From Desulforegula conservatrix Mb1Pa (GTDB lineage: Bacteria > Desulfobacterota > Desulfobacteria > Desulfobacterales > Desulforegulaceae): 64,000 nt of DNA. Made by a program: the position numbers and the translations under genes. The stretch spans positions 1-64,000 of the forward strand of contig NZ_AUEY01000016.1 of the NCBI RefSeq assembly GCF_000426225.1, read 5' to 3'. The notes under the pieces were generated by a model that was not told the DNA's origin, ran no database searches, and worked only from the letters and a program-made list of their open reading frames with translations. Of the stretch, positions 33,491-42,544 are shown piece after piece; position 1 is the first letter of the stretch, and each line of letters starts with the position of its first letter.

Positions 33491-33621
33491 GACAAGGTCT
33501 CAAAAAGTCAGATTTCCGTCGTTCCGGCGCAGGCCGGAATCCAGAAGTATCTGAAAATAATGGATGCCGGATCAAGTCCGGCATGACGCCGCAACCTTTT
33601 TGGGACTTTTTGCGGCCTTGT
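33491..33621 (-). repeat. MITE-like element, copy 7 (reverse)
   Basis: GACAAGGTCTCAAAAAGTC to TTTTTGCGGCCTTGT. The right end differs from the usual GACCATC, so both ends resemble the GACAAGG type. No clear duplication. The following 175 bases (33622-33797) are AT-rich with nothing recognised. Confidence 0.78.
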
Positions 33622-33797
33622 TGCTTTTTCGAATGATCGTCTTTTTCCTCAAGCTCCCATGCCTGTTTGCATCATATTCAAGTTAATCTGTTGTAATCAC
33701 AAAAACAATATACTATATTGCCCGATTCCGCTTCTGACAGCTTGCTTTTTTATCAGAAGTGAATTTTTGAAATTGATAATATTATTAGAGAGTTCTT

Positions 33798-34688
33798 ATG
33801 CGAATAATCACCAGACCCGACTTTGACGGGCTTGTTTGCGCCGTTTTTTTAAAAGCCGCCCTTGGCAAGGATATCCCGGTTTTATGGGTTGAGCCTGATG
33901 CAATAAGGCATTGTGGTCTTGAGGTAAGGCAGGGGGACATAATCGCTAATCTGCCGTGGAAATCCGGGTGCAGCGTCTGGTTTGATCATCATGTCACAAA
34001 CCGTATTGATGAAAAATTCGAGGGCGTTTATGAAATAGCTCCTTCAGCAGCCGGTCTGATTTACACATATTATAAGGATAGGTTCAAAACGGATTTTGCA
34101 GAACTTTCAGCTGCCGCTGACAAAATTGATTCTGCCAATCTGACTGTCGAAGAGGTCTTAAGGCCCGAAGACAATTCTTATCTGCTATTGTCCATGACCA
34201 TAAAGAACCGGGCTGAATGTGAGAAGCATTACTGGGACAGGCTTTGCGATCTATTTCTTGAAAATGGCATAGACGATGTGATGAAAGATTGGGATGTAAA
34301 GGCAAGATGCGATGAGGTCATAAGAGAAAATTCAGAATATAAGGAGCATCTATCCAAGAGGACACAAATAGACCAGGGCGTGGCCCTGACGGATTTTTCT
34401 GATTTGATGATAGCTCCCCAGGGCAATAGATTTCTCGTTTATGCTCTTTATCCTGAAACCCATGTTGCGGTGAAGATAAGGCGTGATTACCATGAAACTG
34501 ACAGCGTTATTGTAAGTGTGGGACATAGTATTTTTAACCGCACCTGCAATGTTAACACAGGATTTCTTCTTTCAAGATTCGGAGGAGGGGGCCACAGGGG
34601 CGCAGGTGCATGCAAGATGAAAATATCCGTGCTGGAAAAGGCTCTGTTCGAGATCATGAATACTCTGAAAGAAAACAAGGCAAGCTGA
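33798..34688 (+). CDS. DHH-family phosphoesterase-like protein
   Basis: A 296-residue protein. N-terminal RPDFDGLVCAVFLKAAL, DHH motif in VWFDHHVTNR and a C-terminal DHHA1 glycine motif FGGGGHRGAGA. The first motif has TRPDFDG instead of the common SHxxPDxDA, as in 'exopolyphosphatase-like' members of the family. It should hydrolyse a phosphoester or phosphoanhydride with Mn; substrate unknown. GAGAG stands before the ATG. A second DHH protein follows at 36220, flanking a Fe-S protein. Confidence 0.8.
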   Translation: MRIITRPDFDGLVCAVFLKAALGKDIPVLWVEPDAIRHCGLEVRQGDIIANLPWKSGCSVWFDHHVTNRIDEKFEGVYEIAPSAAGLIYTYYKDRFKTDFAELSAAADKIDSANLTVEEVLRPEDNSYLLLSMTIKNRAECEKHYWDRLCDLFLENGIDDVMKDWDVKARCDEVIRENSEYKEHLSKRTQIDQGVALTDFSDLMIAPQGNRFLVYALYPETHVAVKIRRDYHETDSVIVSVGHSIFNRTCNVNTGFLLSRFGGGGHRGAGACKMKISVLEKALFEIMNTLKENKAS

Positions 34689-34743
34689 TTTTAAAACATT
34701 CATAGAACATGATGCTTTACTTCATGGTTTTTCAGCAGGTTTT

Positions 34744-34876
34744 GACAAGATAGCAAAAAGTCCGATTTCCGTCATTCCGGTGCAGGCCGGAATCCAGAAG
34801 TATTTGAAAATACAAAGATGCCGGATCAAGTTCGGCATGACGCCGACGCCTTTTTCTGACTTTTTGCGAGACCATC
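34744..34876 (-). repeat. MITE-like element, copy 8 (reverse)
   Basis: GACAAGATAGCAAAAAGTCC to GCGAGACCATC. It ends 29 bases before the start of the Fe-S protein gene; an open frame reads through it, but the gene start is placed after it. Confidence 0.82.
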
Positions 34877-34905
34877 AAGTTTTGAAAGCCAAAAGGACGG
34901 ATCGT

Positions 34906-36210
34906 TTGAGCCAGATAAAGGAAATTGCTTCTTCGATAAAAGCTCTTGAGAATGACCTTTCACTCTGCACAAGATGCGGAATGTGTCAGTCAGTGTGTCC
35001 TCTTTATACTGAAACAGGGAGAGAGCCTGACTCTGCAAGGGGGAAACTTGCGCTGCTCGACGGATTGAGATTTTCTCTTCTTTCAAAACCTGATGGCGTG
35101 ATGGATCTGCTTCAGAGATGTCTTCTTTGCGGAGCTTGTGCTTCGCATTGTCCTCGAAAGGTAAACAGTATTTCTGTTTTTCTAAGGGCAAGGATGATCA
35201 TAGCCGGAATTACAGGTCTTAATCCATTCAAGAAAGCCATATTAAGGGCTGCGTGCAATAATCCCCGGGTTTTTGACATGATTCTTGATACGGCAGGTTT
35301 TTTCCAAAAAAAACTATCGGCGGATATTGCCGGAACGTCTGATTTTTCCTGCATAAGGGATGGATTTAGAAGCAAACAGAGGATTTCCAGAAATTTTGCT
35401 CCAAAGTCGTTTTCTGAAATAACAGGAACGGTCGATTACAGAAGGCAGGGCTCAAAGGGTCGCGTCGCTTTTTATCCAGGCTGCCTTGTCAACAGAATGT
35501 ACCCTTCCATTGGAACCGCCTCGCTTAATGCCATAATAGACTGTGGATACGATGTTGTGATTCCTGATGGTCTTGTCTGTTGCGGAATGCCTGCGGCTGC
35601 ATCCGGTGATATGGGATCAGCCAGGATTGCTGCTGAAAAAAATGCCGAGATTCTAAAAAAAACAGATTGCGACCTGATAGTAACATCCTGCCCGACCTGC
35701 GGTTATGCGATGAAAAAACTCTGGTCTGTGTTCGCAGAAAAATCAGGGCATAATGACTCTTTTGATTATGTTTCTGAAAAGATTTCAGATATTTCAGATT
35801 TTATTATAAGGTATGGAGAAAAAAAATATACCGCCCCAGGGCCTGATTCCGGGTCAGATGACAGAAAGACAGTGACAGTACATGATCCCTGTCATCTTAA
35901 ACGCAGTCTTGGCATTTATAAAGAGCCGAGAATCATCCTTGAAATGGCCGGATACAAAGTGAGGGAAATGAAGAATTCTGACAGATGCTGCGGCATGGGC
36001 GGAACCTTTTCAATCTCGCATTATGACCTGTCAATGTCAGTGGCCGAAGAAAAGAAAAAAGCGGTTATGGACTCAGGGGCTGACGTCCTTGCAGCCGCAT
36101 GTCCTGCCTGCATGATGCAGATTGGGGGGGGGCTTGCTGCTGACGGGTCTGAAATAGATGTACGGCATCCTGTGGAAATTTACGCGGAAAAGATACCTAA
36201 TGTCTTTTAA
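34906..36210 (+). CDS. GlcF/LutA-type iron-sulfur protein with two CCG domains
   Basis: About 434 residues from a TTG at 34906, chosen because AAAAGGACGG lies just upstream and because the frame before it is encoded by a repeat element. Two ferredoxin motifs (CTRCGMCQSVCP and CLLCGACASHCP) are followed by two CCG domains (FYPGCLVNRM to LVCCGMPAAA; VHDPCHLKRS to RCCGMGGTF), the layout of glycolate oxidase subunit GlcF, lactate-utilisation LutA and HdrD-like proteins. It passes electrons from an oxidoreductase; no flavoprotein partner is next to it. It is followed 9 bases later by a DHH gene. Confidence 0.83.
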   Translation: MSQIKEIASSIKALENDLSLCTRCGMCQSVCPLYTETGREPDSARGKLALLDGLRFSLLSKPDGVMDLLQRCLLCGACASHCPRKVNSISVFLRARMIIAGITGLNPFKKAILRAACNNPRVFDMILDTAGFFQKKLSADIAGTSDFSCIRDGFRSKQRISRNFAPKSFSEITGTVDYRRQGSKGRVAFYPGCLVNRMYPSIGTASLNAIIDCGYDVVIPDGLVCCGMPAAASGDMGSARIAAEKNAEILKKTDCDLIVTSCPTCGYAMKKLWSVFAEKSGHNDSFDYVSEKISDISDFIIRYGEKKYTAPGPDSGSDDRKTVTVHDPCHLKRSLGIYKEPRIILEMAGYKVREMKNSDRCCGMGGTFSISHYDLSMSVAEEKKKAVMDSGADVLAAACPACMMQIGGGLAADGSEIDVRHPVEIYAEKIPNVF

Positions 36211-36219
36211 AGAGGGGCA

Positions 36220-37209
36220 ATGAACAATTCGGCATCAGAAAAGCTGAGGAAATTTTACGGCAGATTCTCAAATGATGACAGGGTGCTTATCCTTATCAAT
36301 GCTGATCCTGACGCTATTGCCAGCGCCATGGCCGTCAAAAGACTCTTGTGGCGGAAAGTGGCTTCCTCCTGCATTGCCTCTGTGAATAGAATCAAACGCT
36401 CTGATAACCTTGCAATGATAAAGCTGCTTGGCGTCAAGATTAATTATATTTCAGAAATTGATCCTTTCAGATTTACAAAATATGTAATTGTCGATTCCCA
36501 GCCCGATCATCATGACTGCTTTGGACTTTTCAGACCCTCTGTTGTTATTGATCATCATCCTGAAACATGTGTCTTTGGAGATTTTGTAGATATAAGACCG
36601 ACCTATGGCGCAACAGCTACTATCATGACTGAGTACTTGCGGGCCGCTGCCATCAAACCTTCTGAAAAACTTGCGACCGGTCTTTTTTATGCAATCAAGA
36701 CTGATACGGGTAATTTCGGTCGTCAGACACTGATGAAGGACATAGAGGCTTTTCAGTATCTTTTCAGATTTGCCAATCATCAGCTTGAAAGAAAAATCGG
36801 CCAGACAGATCTCCCCATTGATTTTCTTCCTTATTTTGAAAAAGCTCTCAAGGAAAAGGTTATAAGACGTCATAAGGTCTATGTTCATTTAGGAGATGTT
36901 CCCAATCCTGATGTTTGTGTCCAGATTGCGGATTTTTTCATGCGCCTCAATTCCATGACTTGGAGCATTGTTTCCGGCCTTTTCGATGGAAAGCTCGTCA
37001 TTGTTTTCAGAAACGACGGAATAAGAAGAAGCGCCGGGAATGTGGCCTCTGGAGGATTCGGGGCATATGGGTCGGCCGGAGGGCATAAAAGCATGGCAAG
37101 GGCAGAAATCCCGGTTGATTCTCTTCCTGATTGCGTCAAGCTTACAAGAAAAAGTGATGTCATCAAATGGATCATAAAAAGGGTGACAGCAAGGGCGGGA
37201 AAGTCTTGA
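36220..37209 (+). CDS. DHH/DHHA1 phosphoesterase, NrnA-like
   Basis: A 329-residue enzyme: LINADPDAIASAMAVKRLL near residue 26, VIDHHPETC near 110, TDTGNFGR near 160 and the DHHA1 motif GSAGGHKSMA near the C-terminus. This order is that of NrnA-type nanoRNase / pAp phosphatase proteins. It would remove short RNA dinucleotides or 3'-phosphoadenosine phosphate, the latter a by-product of sulfur metabolism. It follows the Fe-S gene by 9 bases and precedes a metallo-beta-lactamase gene by 13. Confidence 0.83.
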   Translation: MNNSASEKLRKFYGRFSNDDRVLILINADPDAIASAMAVKRLLWRKVASSCIASVNRIKRSDNLAMIKLLGVKINYISEIDPFRFTKYVIVDSQPDHHDCFGLFRPSVVIDHHPETCVFGDFVDIRPTYGATATIMTEYLRAAAIKPSEKLATGLFYAIKTDTGNFGRQTLMKDIEAFQYLFRFANHQLERKIGQTDLPIDFLPYFEKALKEKVIRRHKVYVHLGDVPNPDVCVQIADFFMRLNSMTWSIVSGLFDGKLVIVFRNDGIRRSAGNVASGGFGAYGSAGGHKSMARAEIPVDSLPDCVKLTRKSDVIKWIIKRVTARAGKS

Positions 37210-37222
37210 TGCGGAAGCAGCC

Positions 37223-38008
37223 ATGAAAATAACCATAATCGGATCAGGAACCTGTGTACCGTCACTCGTAAGGAGTTCTTGTTCTGTTCTTGTTCAGGCA
37301 GGAGACAGCAGTATCCTTCTGGATGTCGGTCCAGGAACAATGCACAGGCTGCTTGGGGCAGGGCATCTTATTTATGATGTTGACGCCATCTTATTAAGTC
37401 ATTTCCATCCTGACCATTGCGGCGAGCTGGCTAATTTTCTTTTTTCCACAAAATATCCCCACGCAGGACAGAGGATGGGCAGACCACTAGTTCTTGCAGG
37501 AGGCCCGGGTCTAAGCAGGTTCTATTTTGGTTTGAGAAGCGTTTTTGGGGACTGGATGGACACACCTTGCGGGATTTTCCAGAAAATAGAAATCAGTAAT
37601 GGCATTCCTGAAAGCATAGCTATTGGGGATGCAAAAATATATGCCGCTAAAGTTGAACACAAGCCGGAAAGTATAGCGTATAGAATTGAGTGCGGCGGAA
37701 AGTCCGTGGTTTATTCAGGAGATACTGACTATTCTGAAAGCCTGATTGAACTGTCTATGGGATGTGACGTCCTGATCTGTGAATCTGCAATGCCTGACGA
37801 GAAAAAAGTACCTGGACACCTTACTCCGTCCCTTGCCGGGGAAATTGCCGAACAGGCAGGTGTCAGCCATCTCGTGCTTACGCATTTTTATCCTGAATGC
37901 TCGGAAGTAGATATTGAAAAACAGTGCAGAAGGACATATTCAGGCAAGATAACCTTGGCAGAGGATTTGATGGCTTTGGATTTATGCCTGATGCGGTCTA
38001 ATATATGA
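37223..38008 (+). CDS. Metallo-beta-lactamase fold hydrolase (RNase Z-like)
   Basis: A 261-residue hydrolase. HFHPDHCGEL near residue 60 is the metal-binding HxHxDH motif; SGDTDYSESL gives the bridging Asp and LTHFYPE the last His. The size and motif order fit the ribonuclease Z/phosphodiesterase group, but the tRNase Z exosite is absent, so substrate is uncertain. It is in a run of closely spaced genes with two DHH proteins, suggesting nucleotide or RNA turnover. The stop overlaps the next start (ATGA). Confidence 0.83.
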   Translation: MKITIIGSGTCVPSLVRSSCSVLVQAGDSSILLDVGPGTMHRLLGAGHLIYDVDAILLSHFHPDHCGELANFLFSTKYPHAGQRMGRPLVLAGGPGLSRFYFGLRSVFGDWMDTPCGIFQKIEISNGIPESIAIGDAKIYAAKVEHKPESIAYRIECGGKSVVYSGDTDYSESLIELSMGCDVLICESAMPDEKKVPGHLTPSLAGEIAEQAGVSHLVLTHFYPECSEVDIEKQCRRTYSGKITLAEDLMALDLCLMRSNI

Positions 38009-38478
38009 AACCTGAATTAGCGGAAATTGGTGATATAAGACAGCTTGCAATACATCACAGAAATATGTTTGAAGAAATATGGGATCAAAAGGGGCTGCTA
38101 TTAGAAGACGCCAAAGCTTTGGAGCTTGAAAAGGCATATTTTGAAAAACTGGAAAAACAGATTCCGGAAGGCATTTGTAAGGCTTGGGTGGTTAAAAAGA
38201 ACGGTCATATTTTGGCAAGCGGAGCAATTACAATTATAAGTCTTGTACCTGTGCCGAATGACATAAATTATAATATTGCCTATATGCATAGTGTATACAC
38301 AGAAAGAGAGTTTCGTGGCAGAAAGCACGCCAGGCAGATAATAGAAAGAGCAATAGATTATTGTAGGGGGAATGGAATCAAAAGAGTGCTTCTTAATGCC
38401 AGCGATGAAGGAAAACCAATATATGAAAAATGTGGTTTTGTTTCGGTTGCAGAGACAATGAGATTGTTTATTGAATAA
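38005..38478 (+). CDS. GNAT-family N-acetyltransferase
   Basis: A 157-residue acetyltransferase: motif A is about residues 95-115 (VYTEREFRGRKHARQIIERA), followed by LLNASDEGKPIYEKCGF, the usual motif B region. It transfers an acetyl group from acetyl-CoA to an unknown amine. It overlaps the metallo-beta-lactamase gene by 4 bases. It is more AT-rich than its neighbours. Confidence 0.83.
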   Translation: MKPELAEIGDIRQLAIHHRNMFEEIWDQKGLLLEDAKALELEKAYFEKLEKQIPEGICKAWVVKKNGHILASGAITIISLVPVPNDINYNIAYMHSVYTEREFRGRKHARQIIERAIDYCRGNGIKRVLLNASDEGKPIYEKCGFVSVAETMRLFIE

Positions 38479-38523
38479 AAAGCTGCAACTTTACGAGCAG
38501 TCTATCCAAGGCACAAGGCTGAC

Positions 38524-38557
38524 GTCGGATTACGAGCAAAGAACGCTCTAATCCGAC
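38524..38557 (+). repeat. 34-bp REP-type hairpin
   Basis: GTCGGATTA c GAGC, AAAGAAC, GCTC TAATCCGAC; perfect outer and inner pairs. Confidence 0.8.
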
Positions 38558-38631
38558 CTACGAATCTGATTTTAAATATATCTTTTCGATCAAAAATCAG
38601 ACTTCTGAAATCGAAAATCATGGTTTTTTTA

Positions 38632-38669
38632 GCGGAGCTCTTTTTTCAAAAAAGCGACCCGCCGGAGGC
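38632..38669 (+). repeat. GCGGAGC/AAAAAAGC hairpin module
   Basis: GCGGAGCTCTTTTTTC, then AAAAAAGCGACCCGCCGG. It ends 15 bases before the siroheme gene, so the only nearby GGAGG is supplied by the repeat. Confidence 0.65.
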
Positions 38670-38684
38670 AGATATTAGCAAGTG

Positions 38685-39371
38685 ATGAATTACTATCCGG
38701 TTAATCTCAAGATAAAAGACAGGCCATGCCTTGTTGTCGGCGGCGGAAAAGTCGGGACAAGAAAGGTTAAGGGACTTATGCAGTGCGATGCCAGGGTTGT
38801 TGTTGTGAGCCCTGTTGTGTCGCTTGCGATAGAGCGGCTTGCCGGGCAGGGCAGGATTGTATGGAAAAAAAAGGATTATGATCCTTCGGATCTTGATGGT
38901 TTTTTTCTTGTCATAGGCTCGACCAGCAATCAGGACGTAAACTGGCAGATAAGCAGGGACGCTGAAGAAAAAGGCATGATCTGCAATATTGCTGATGTTC
39001 CTGACGCATGCAATTTTATTCTTCCCTCTGTGATAAGAAGGGGGCCGCTTACAGTGACGGTCTCAACGTCTGGTCAGAGTCCGGCCTTTTCAAAGAGCCT
39101 TAGACGGCAGATGGATTCCATGTTCGGCCCTGAATACGAGATGTTTCTTTCCATAATGGGCGGAATAAGAAAGACTCTGCTTGCCGAGGCCCATGACCAC
39201 GAGGCTCACAAACCACTTTTTGAGGCAATAATAAAAGGCGGGCTGCTTGAGCTTTGCAGGACAGGCGACCTTGAAGCCATAGACAGTCTGCTTTTCTCCG
39301 TGCTTGGTGAAGGGTATTCATGTGCCAGGTATATTGATGATAAAGAAGATCAGGAGCTAAAGAATGCTTGA
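38685..39371 (+). CDS. Precorrin-2 dehydrogenase/sirohydrochlorin ferrochelatase (siroheme synthase N-domain)
   Basis: A 228-residue CysG N-terminal / Met8-type protein. NAD site VVGGGKVGTRKVKGL, then VVVVSPVV and NIADVPDACNFILPSVIRRG, and TVSTSGQSPAFSKSLRRQ. It turns precorrin-2 to siroheme or the didecarboxysiroheme heme route used by sulfate reducers. The ATG at 38685 (GTG at 38682 possible) has GGAGG 17 bases upstream, further than usual. It is the first of three porphyrin genes; its end overlaps the next gene by 8 bases. Confidence 0.9.
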   Translation: MNYYPVNLKIKDRPCLVVGGGKVGTRKVKGLMQCDARVVVVSPVVSLAIERLAGQGRIVWKKKDYDPSDLDGFFLVIGSTSNQDVNWQISRDAEEKGMICNIADVPDACNFILPSVIRRGPLTVTVSTSGQSPAFSKSLRRQMDSMFGPEYEMFLSIMGGIRKTLLAEAHDHEAHKPLFEAIIKGGLLELCRTGDLEAIDSLLFSVLGEGYSCARYIDDKEDQELKNA

Positions 39372-40182
39372 AATTGCACTCGCTTTTTATATTTTCAGCT
39401 CGATATCTTATATTGTTTATTTCTGGGATCAGAAGGCCATACATCACAAGTCAGGATTTATACTTCTTCTGGCGGGATTTGTATGTCATCTCGGGAGTTT
39501 GGCCGCAACAGTCATTCATCTCGGATATATGCCTGTTTTCAGTCTCAGGGGAGTTCTTTCCTTCTCTTCGATTTCTGTCACCGCAATTTTCATTATTATA
39601 AGAATACTTTTGAATATAAGGATTATGGGCGTGCTTGCATCATGTCTGTCAGCCCTTGTCCTCGGAGCTTCAATGATAGTTCCCGGATACCAGTTCGCTT
39701 CGACAGGCGGAAGCTACAATGATTTTTTACTTATTATCCATGTAGTTATCACATTTACAGGGGATGCAGCTTTTGTGATGGCTGCCGGCGCAGGCTTTCT
39801 TTACATACTTCAGGAAAACGCGATCAAGGCAAAAAGAAAAGGAATTTTTCTAAGGCGCCTTCCATCCCTTGAACTGCTTGACAGCACAGGATACTCCTGT
39901 CTGAAGCTCGGATTCTGTTTTCTTACCATTGGTCTTGCCGCAGGAATGGCTTACGCAAAAATTACATGGGGCAGATTCTGGGGGTGGGATGTCAAGGAAA
40001 TCTGGTCAGCCGCCACCTGGTTTTTATATGCGGCCATATTGCATGGAAGAAAAGCCTCTGGCTGGCGCGGCAGGCATGCGGCAATAATGTATATGTTCGG
40101 CCTTGCAGTGGCCCTTTTTACCTTCTTTGGGGTCAATTTTTTGATGGGCGGGCATCACGGTGATTTTACAAGGTTCAGATAG
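39364..40182 (+). CDS. HemX/CcsA-type cytochrome assembly membrane protein
   Basis: A 272-residue protein with eight membrane segments and the Trp-rich motif WGRFWGWDVKEIWS near residue 200, the WWD region that holds heme in CcsA/CcmC/HemX proteins. His residues in other loops (LIIHVVI, GGHHGDF) would be axial ligands. Beside hemA, this family is often called HemX. The start lies inside the last codons of the siroheme gene with GGAG upstream. Confidence 0.87.
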   Translation: MLEIALAFYIFSSISYIVYFWDQKAIHHKSGFILLLAGFVCHLGSLAATVIHLGYMPVFSLRGVLSFSSISVTAIFIIIRILLNIRIMGVLASCLSALVLGASMIVPGYQFASTGGSYNDFLLIIHVVITFTGDAAFVMAAGAGFLYILQENAIKAKRKGIFLRRLPSLELLDSTGYSCLKLGFCFLTIGLAAGMAYAKITWGRFWGWDVKEIWSAATWFLYAAILHGRKASGWRGRHAAIMYMFGLAVALFTFFGVNFLMGGHHGDFTRFR

Positions 40183-40271
40183 TGTACGGTTTTTATACAT
40201 AGGGCGTTCATATTTTATGGATTATCATCTGCCCTGCGCGTACTAAAAAAATAATGATGGGTTTTTGAGTT

Positions 40272-41600
40272 ATGAATGAAATTCTGCTTTTGGGACTAAG
40301 CCATAAGACTGCATGTGTTGAGCTGAGGGAAAAGCTTGCCTGCTCCAAGGATGATGCTGTTTCTCTTCTTGAAAGGCTTAAGTCCGAAGATTGCATTGAC
40401 GAGGCTTATGTCCTTTCCACATGTAATAGATTTGAAATTGTCGTTGTATGCGAATCTGCTGATCTTGCGTCTGGATCTGTTATGTCAGTAATTTCAGATT
40501 ACAGAAATATTCCTTTATCTGATTTTGAAGGCGCTTTTTACAGCCATACAGGAGATGAGGCCGTAAAACATATTTTCAGGGTTGGGGCAGGGCTTGATTC
40601 ACTTGTTCTTGGAGAACCCCAGATCCTGGGGCAGATAAAAGATGCATATCACCTTGCCGTGGCCAGAAAAAGTTCGGGAATGATCCTTAACAGGCTTTTT
40701 CACAGGGCTTTTCAGACCGCAAAAAGAATAAGAACAGAGACAGGAATAGGCGGGAGCGCCGTATCCATAAGCTATGCAGCCATCGAGCTTGCCAAGAAGA
40801 TTTTCGGAAGCCTTGAGGGTAGAAGAGTTCTCATGATAGGAGCCGGAGAGATGGCGGAACTTGCAGTGGCTCATCTTATAAGGCAGAAGGTCGGGCAGGT
40901 TACTGTCGCGAACAGAACTCTTTCACGGGCTGTTGATCTTGCATCAAGATTCGGCGGTAAAGCGGCCTCAATTGAAGAGCTGCCCTCTCTTCTTGTGGAC
41001 GCGGACATAATACTCAGTTCAACCGGAGCTCCTGGATTTGTCATAGAAAGGGATGTCGCAAAGAGTGCAATGAAGAAGCGTGGCAACAAACCCGCTTTTT
41101 TCATAGATATTGCCGTGCCAAGGGATATTGACCCTGAAATTAACAGGCTGACCAATGCATATGTATATGACATTGATGATCTAAAGGGCGTTATTGACGA
41201 GAACCTTGAAAGCAGAGGCAAGGAAGCTGTCAAAGGCGAACGAATTGTTGACGAGGCATCCATTAAGTTCAGGAAATGGTTGAATGGACTCGATATAGTG
41301 CCGACAATTGTGGCTCTTAAAAACAGGCTTGAGGATATTGCTGATTTCGAGCTTTCAAGAACCCTTCCAGGTCTGAAAAGCCTGACAGAAAACGAGCAGG
41401 ATGCCCTTAAAAGAATGACCCAGGGACTTGTGAGCAAAATACTTCACAACCCCATCCAGTTTCTAAGGAAAACGAGTCACAAGGGCAATGAGTCTCTTTA
41501 TATAGGCATAATCAGAAGTCTTTTCAATCTTGATGAAGATGAACGTTTAGAAACAGAAAGCGTGGATGAAGATAATTCAATGTCTGGCAGGGCCTCCTGA
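40272..41600 (+). CDS. hemA: Glutamyl-tRNA reductase
   Basis: A 442-residue HemA. The catalytic Cys lies in VLSTCNRFEI near residue 50, GLSHKTACVELREK starts the catalytic domain, and VLMIGAGEMAELAVAHL is the NADPH site. It reduces glutamyl-tRNA to glutamate-1-semialdehyde, the first step of C5 tetrapyrrole synthesis. It follows the HemX-like and siroheme genes, a common anaerobe order. The Nudix gene starts 2 bases after its stop. Confidence 0.95.
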   Translation: MNEILLLGLSHKTACVELREKLACSKDDAVSLLERLKSEDCIDEAYVLSTCNRFEIVVVCESADLASGSVMSVISDYRNIPLSDFEGAFYSHTGDEAVKHIFRVGAGLDSLVLGEPQILGQIKDAYHLAVARKSSGMILNRLFHRAFQTAKRIRTETGIGGSAVSISYAAIELAKKIFGSLEGRRVLMIGAGEMAELAVAHLIRQKVGQVTVANRTLSRAVDLASRFGGKAASIEELPSLLVDADIILSSTGAPGFVIERDVAKSAMKKRGNKPAFFIDIAVPRDIDPEINRLTNAYVYDIDDLKGVIDENLESRGKEAVKGERIVDEASIKFRKWLNGLDIVPTIVALKNRLEDIADFELSRTLPGLKSLTENEQDALKRMTQGLVSKILHNPIQFLRKTSHKGNESLYIGIIRSLFNLDEDERLETESVDEDNSMSGRAS

Positions 41601-41602
41601 TT

Positions 41603-42145
41603 GTGTCATCATTTGAGAATGTACTCACTTATTGCCCAAGATGCGGAAAAGGTGGGATTACATTAAATTCATCCGGCGGACTTCTATGCCCAGCCTGCGA
41701 TCTGGAATTTTTCTTTAATACCGCGGCAGCTGTCGCAGCACTTATAACGGACGTTGGAGGAAGGCTTCTGCTGACGGTAAGAAAAAATGATCCTGGTAAG
41801 GGAATGCTTGATCTTCCCGGAGGCTTTGTGAATCATGATGAGTCAGCAGAAGATGCCCTGAGAAGGGAAGCCCTAGAAGAACTTGGAATTGAAATAACCA
41901 ATTTAAGATACTTTGGTTCATGGCCAAATTCCTATGAATATTCAGGGCTTCAATACAAAACCCTGGATCTTGCATTCATTGCAGATATTGCCGGCGATTC
42001 TGATATTATTCCAGGCGATGATGTCTCTGATTATGTTTTCATGAATTTGGACAAGATCAGCCAGGACGACATTGCATTTGATTCCATCAGGTTTATCATA
42101 TCATCTTTCCTGCAAAATACAGCCGGGTTCAATAAAAAAGCCTGA
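41603..42145 (+). CDS. Nudix hydrolase with N-terminal zinc ribbon
   Basis: A 180-residue protein from a GTG 2 bases after hemA. An N-terminal zinc ribbon (CPRCGKGG, then CPACDLEF) precedes a Nudix fold with the full box GGFVNHDESAEDALRREALEE. The zinc-ribbon Nudix group includes NADH pyrophosphatases and related enzymes; substrate not predictable. The ribosome site is weak, so translation may be coupled to hemA. Confidence 0.87.
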   Translation: MSSFENVLTYCPRCGKGGITLNSSGGLLCPACDLEFFFNTAAAVAALITDVGGRLLLTVRKNDPGKGMLDLPGGFVNHDESAEDALRREALEELGIEITNLRYFGSWPNSYEYSGLQYKTLDLAFIADIAGDSDIIPGDDVSDYVFMNLDKISQDDIAFDSIRFIISSFLQNTAGFNKKA

Positions 42146-42544
42146 TTACTTTTTTCTGTTCGTGTTCAATACATATATGGATGTCATATGTTGATTTTTA
42201 TCATATAATCCATATGTTATATCAGAAACTAAAAATCCTTTATTGTGAATAGACTTTCAGGAATATTTGAGCAGTTTTGTTATTTTGCGACACAAGAATG
42301 AAATAATGATTCTATATATATTTACTTGAAATAATAGATAAGTATTTAACATTTGGCCATATTGCGCGGCCAAAGCCGGTTTTTTTGGCTTTACAAGAAA
42401 ACTGCAACATGATATCGACGAATACTTTTCCGGTTGTTATTTTTAGTAATATGCGACTTTTCCGCAATCTTCATTCATTTTGTAGTGCATCTTGGTTTTT
42501 TGTGACCGGAAAATCATGAAAACTGTCAGCAGAAGGGAGAGAGT
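42146..42544. other. AT-rich spacer upstream of dksA-like gene
   Basis: About 400 bases without a convincing gene. It holds a partial inverted repeat around GGCCATATTGCGCGGCC (about 42355-42371) followed by GGTTTTTTTGGC. A promoter for the DksA-like gene should lie here. Confidence 0.5.

Noticed and set aside
34780-34905. Longer N-terminus of the GlcF-like protein
   Set aside because: Encoded by MITE copy 8; the TTG at 34906 with AAAAGGACGG upstream is preferred.
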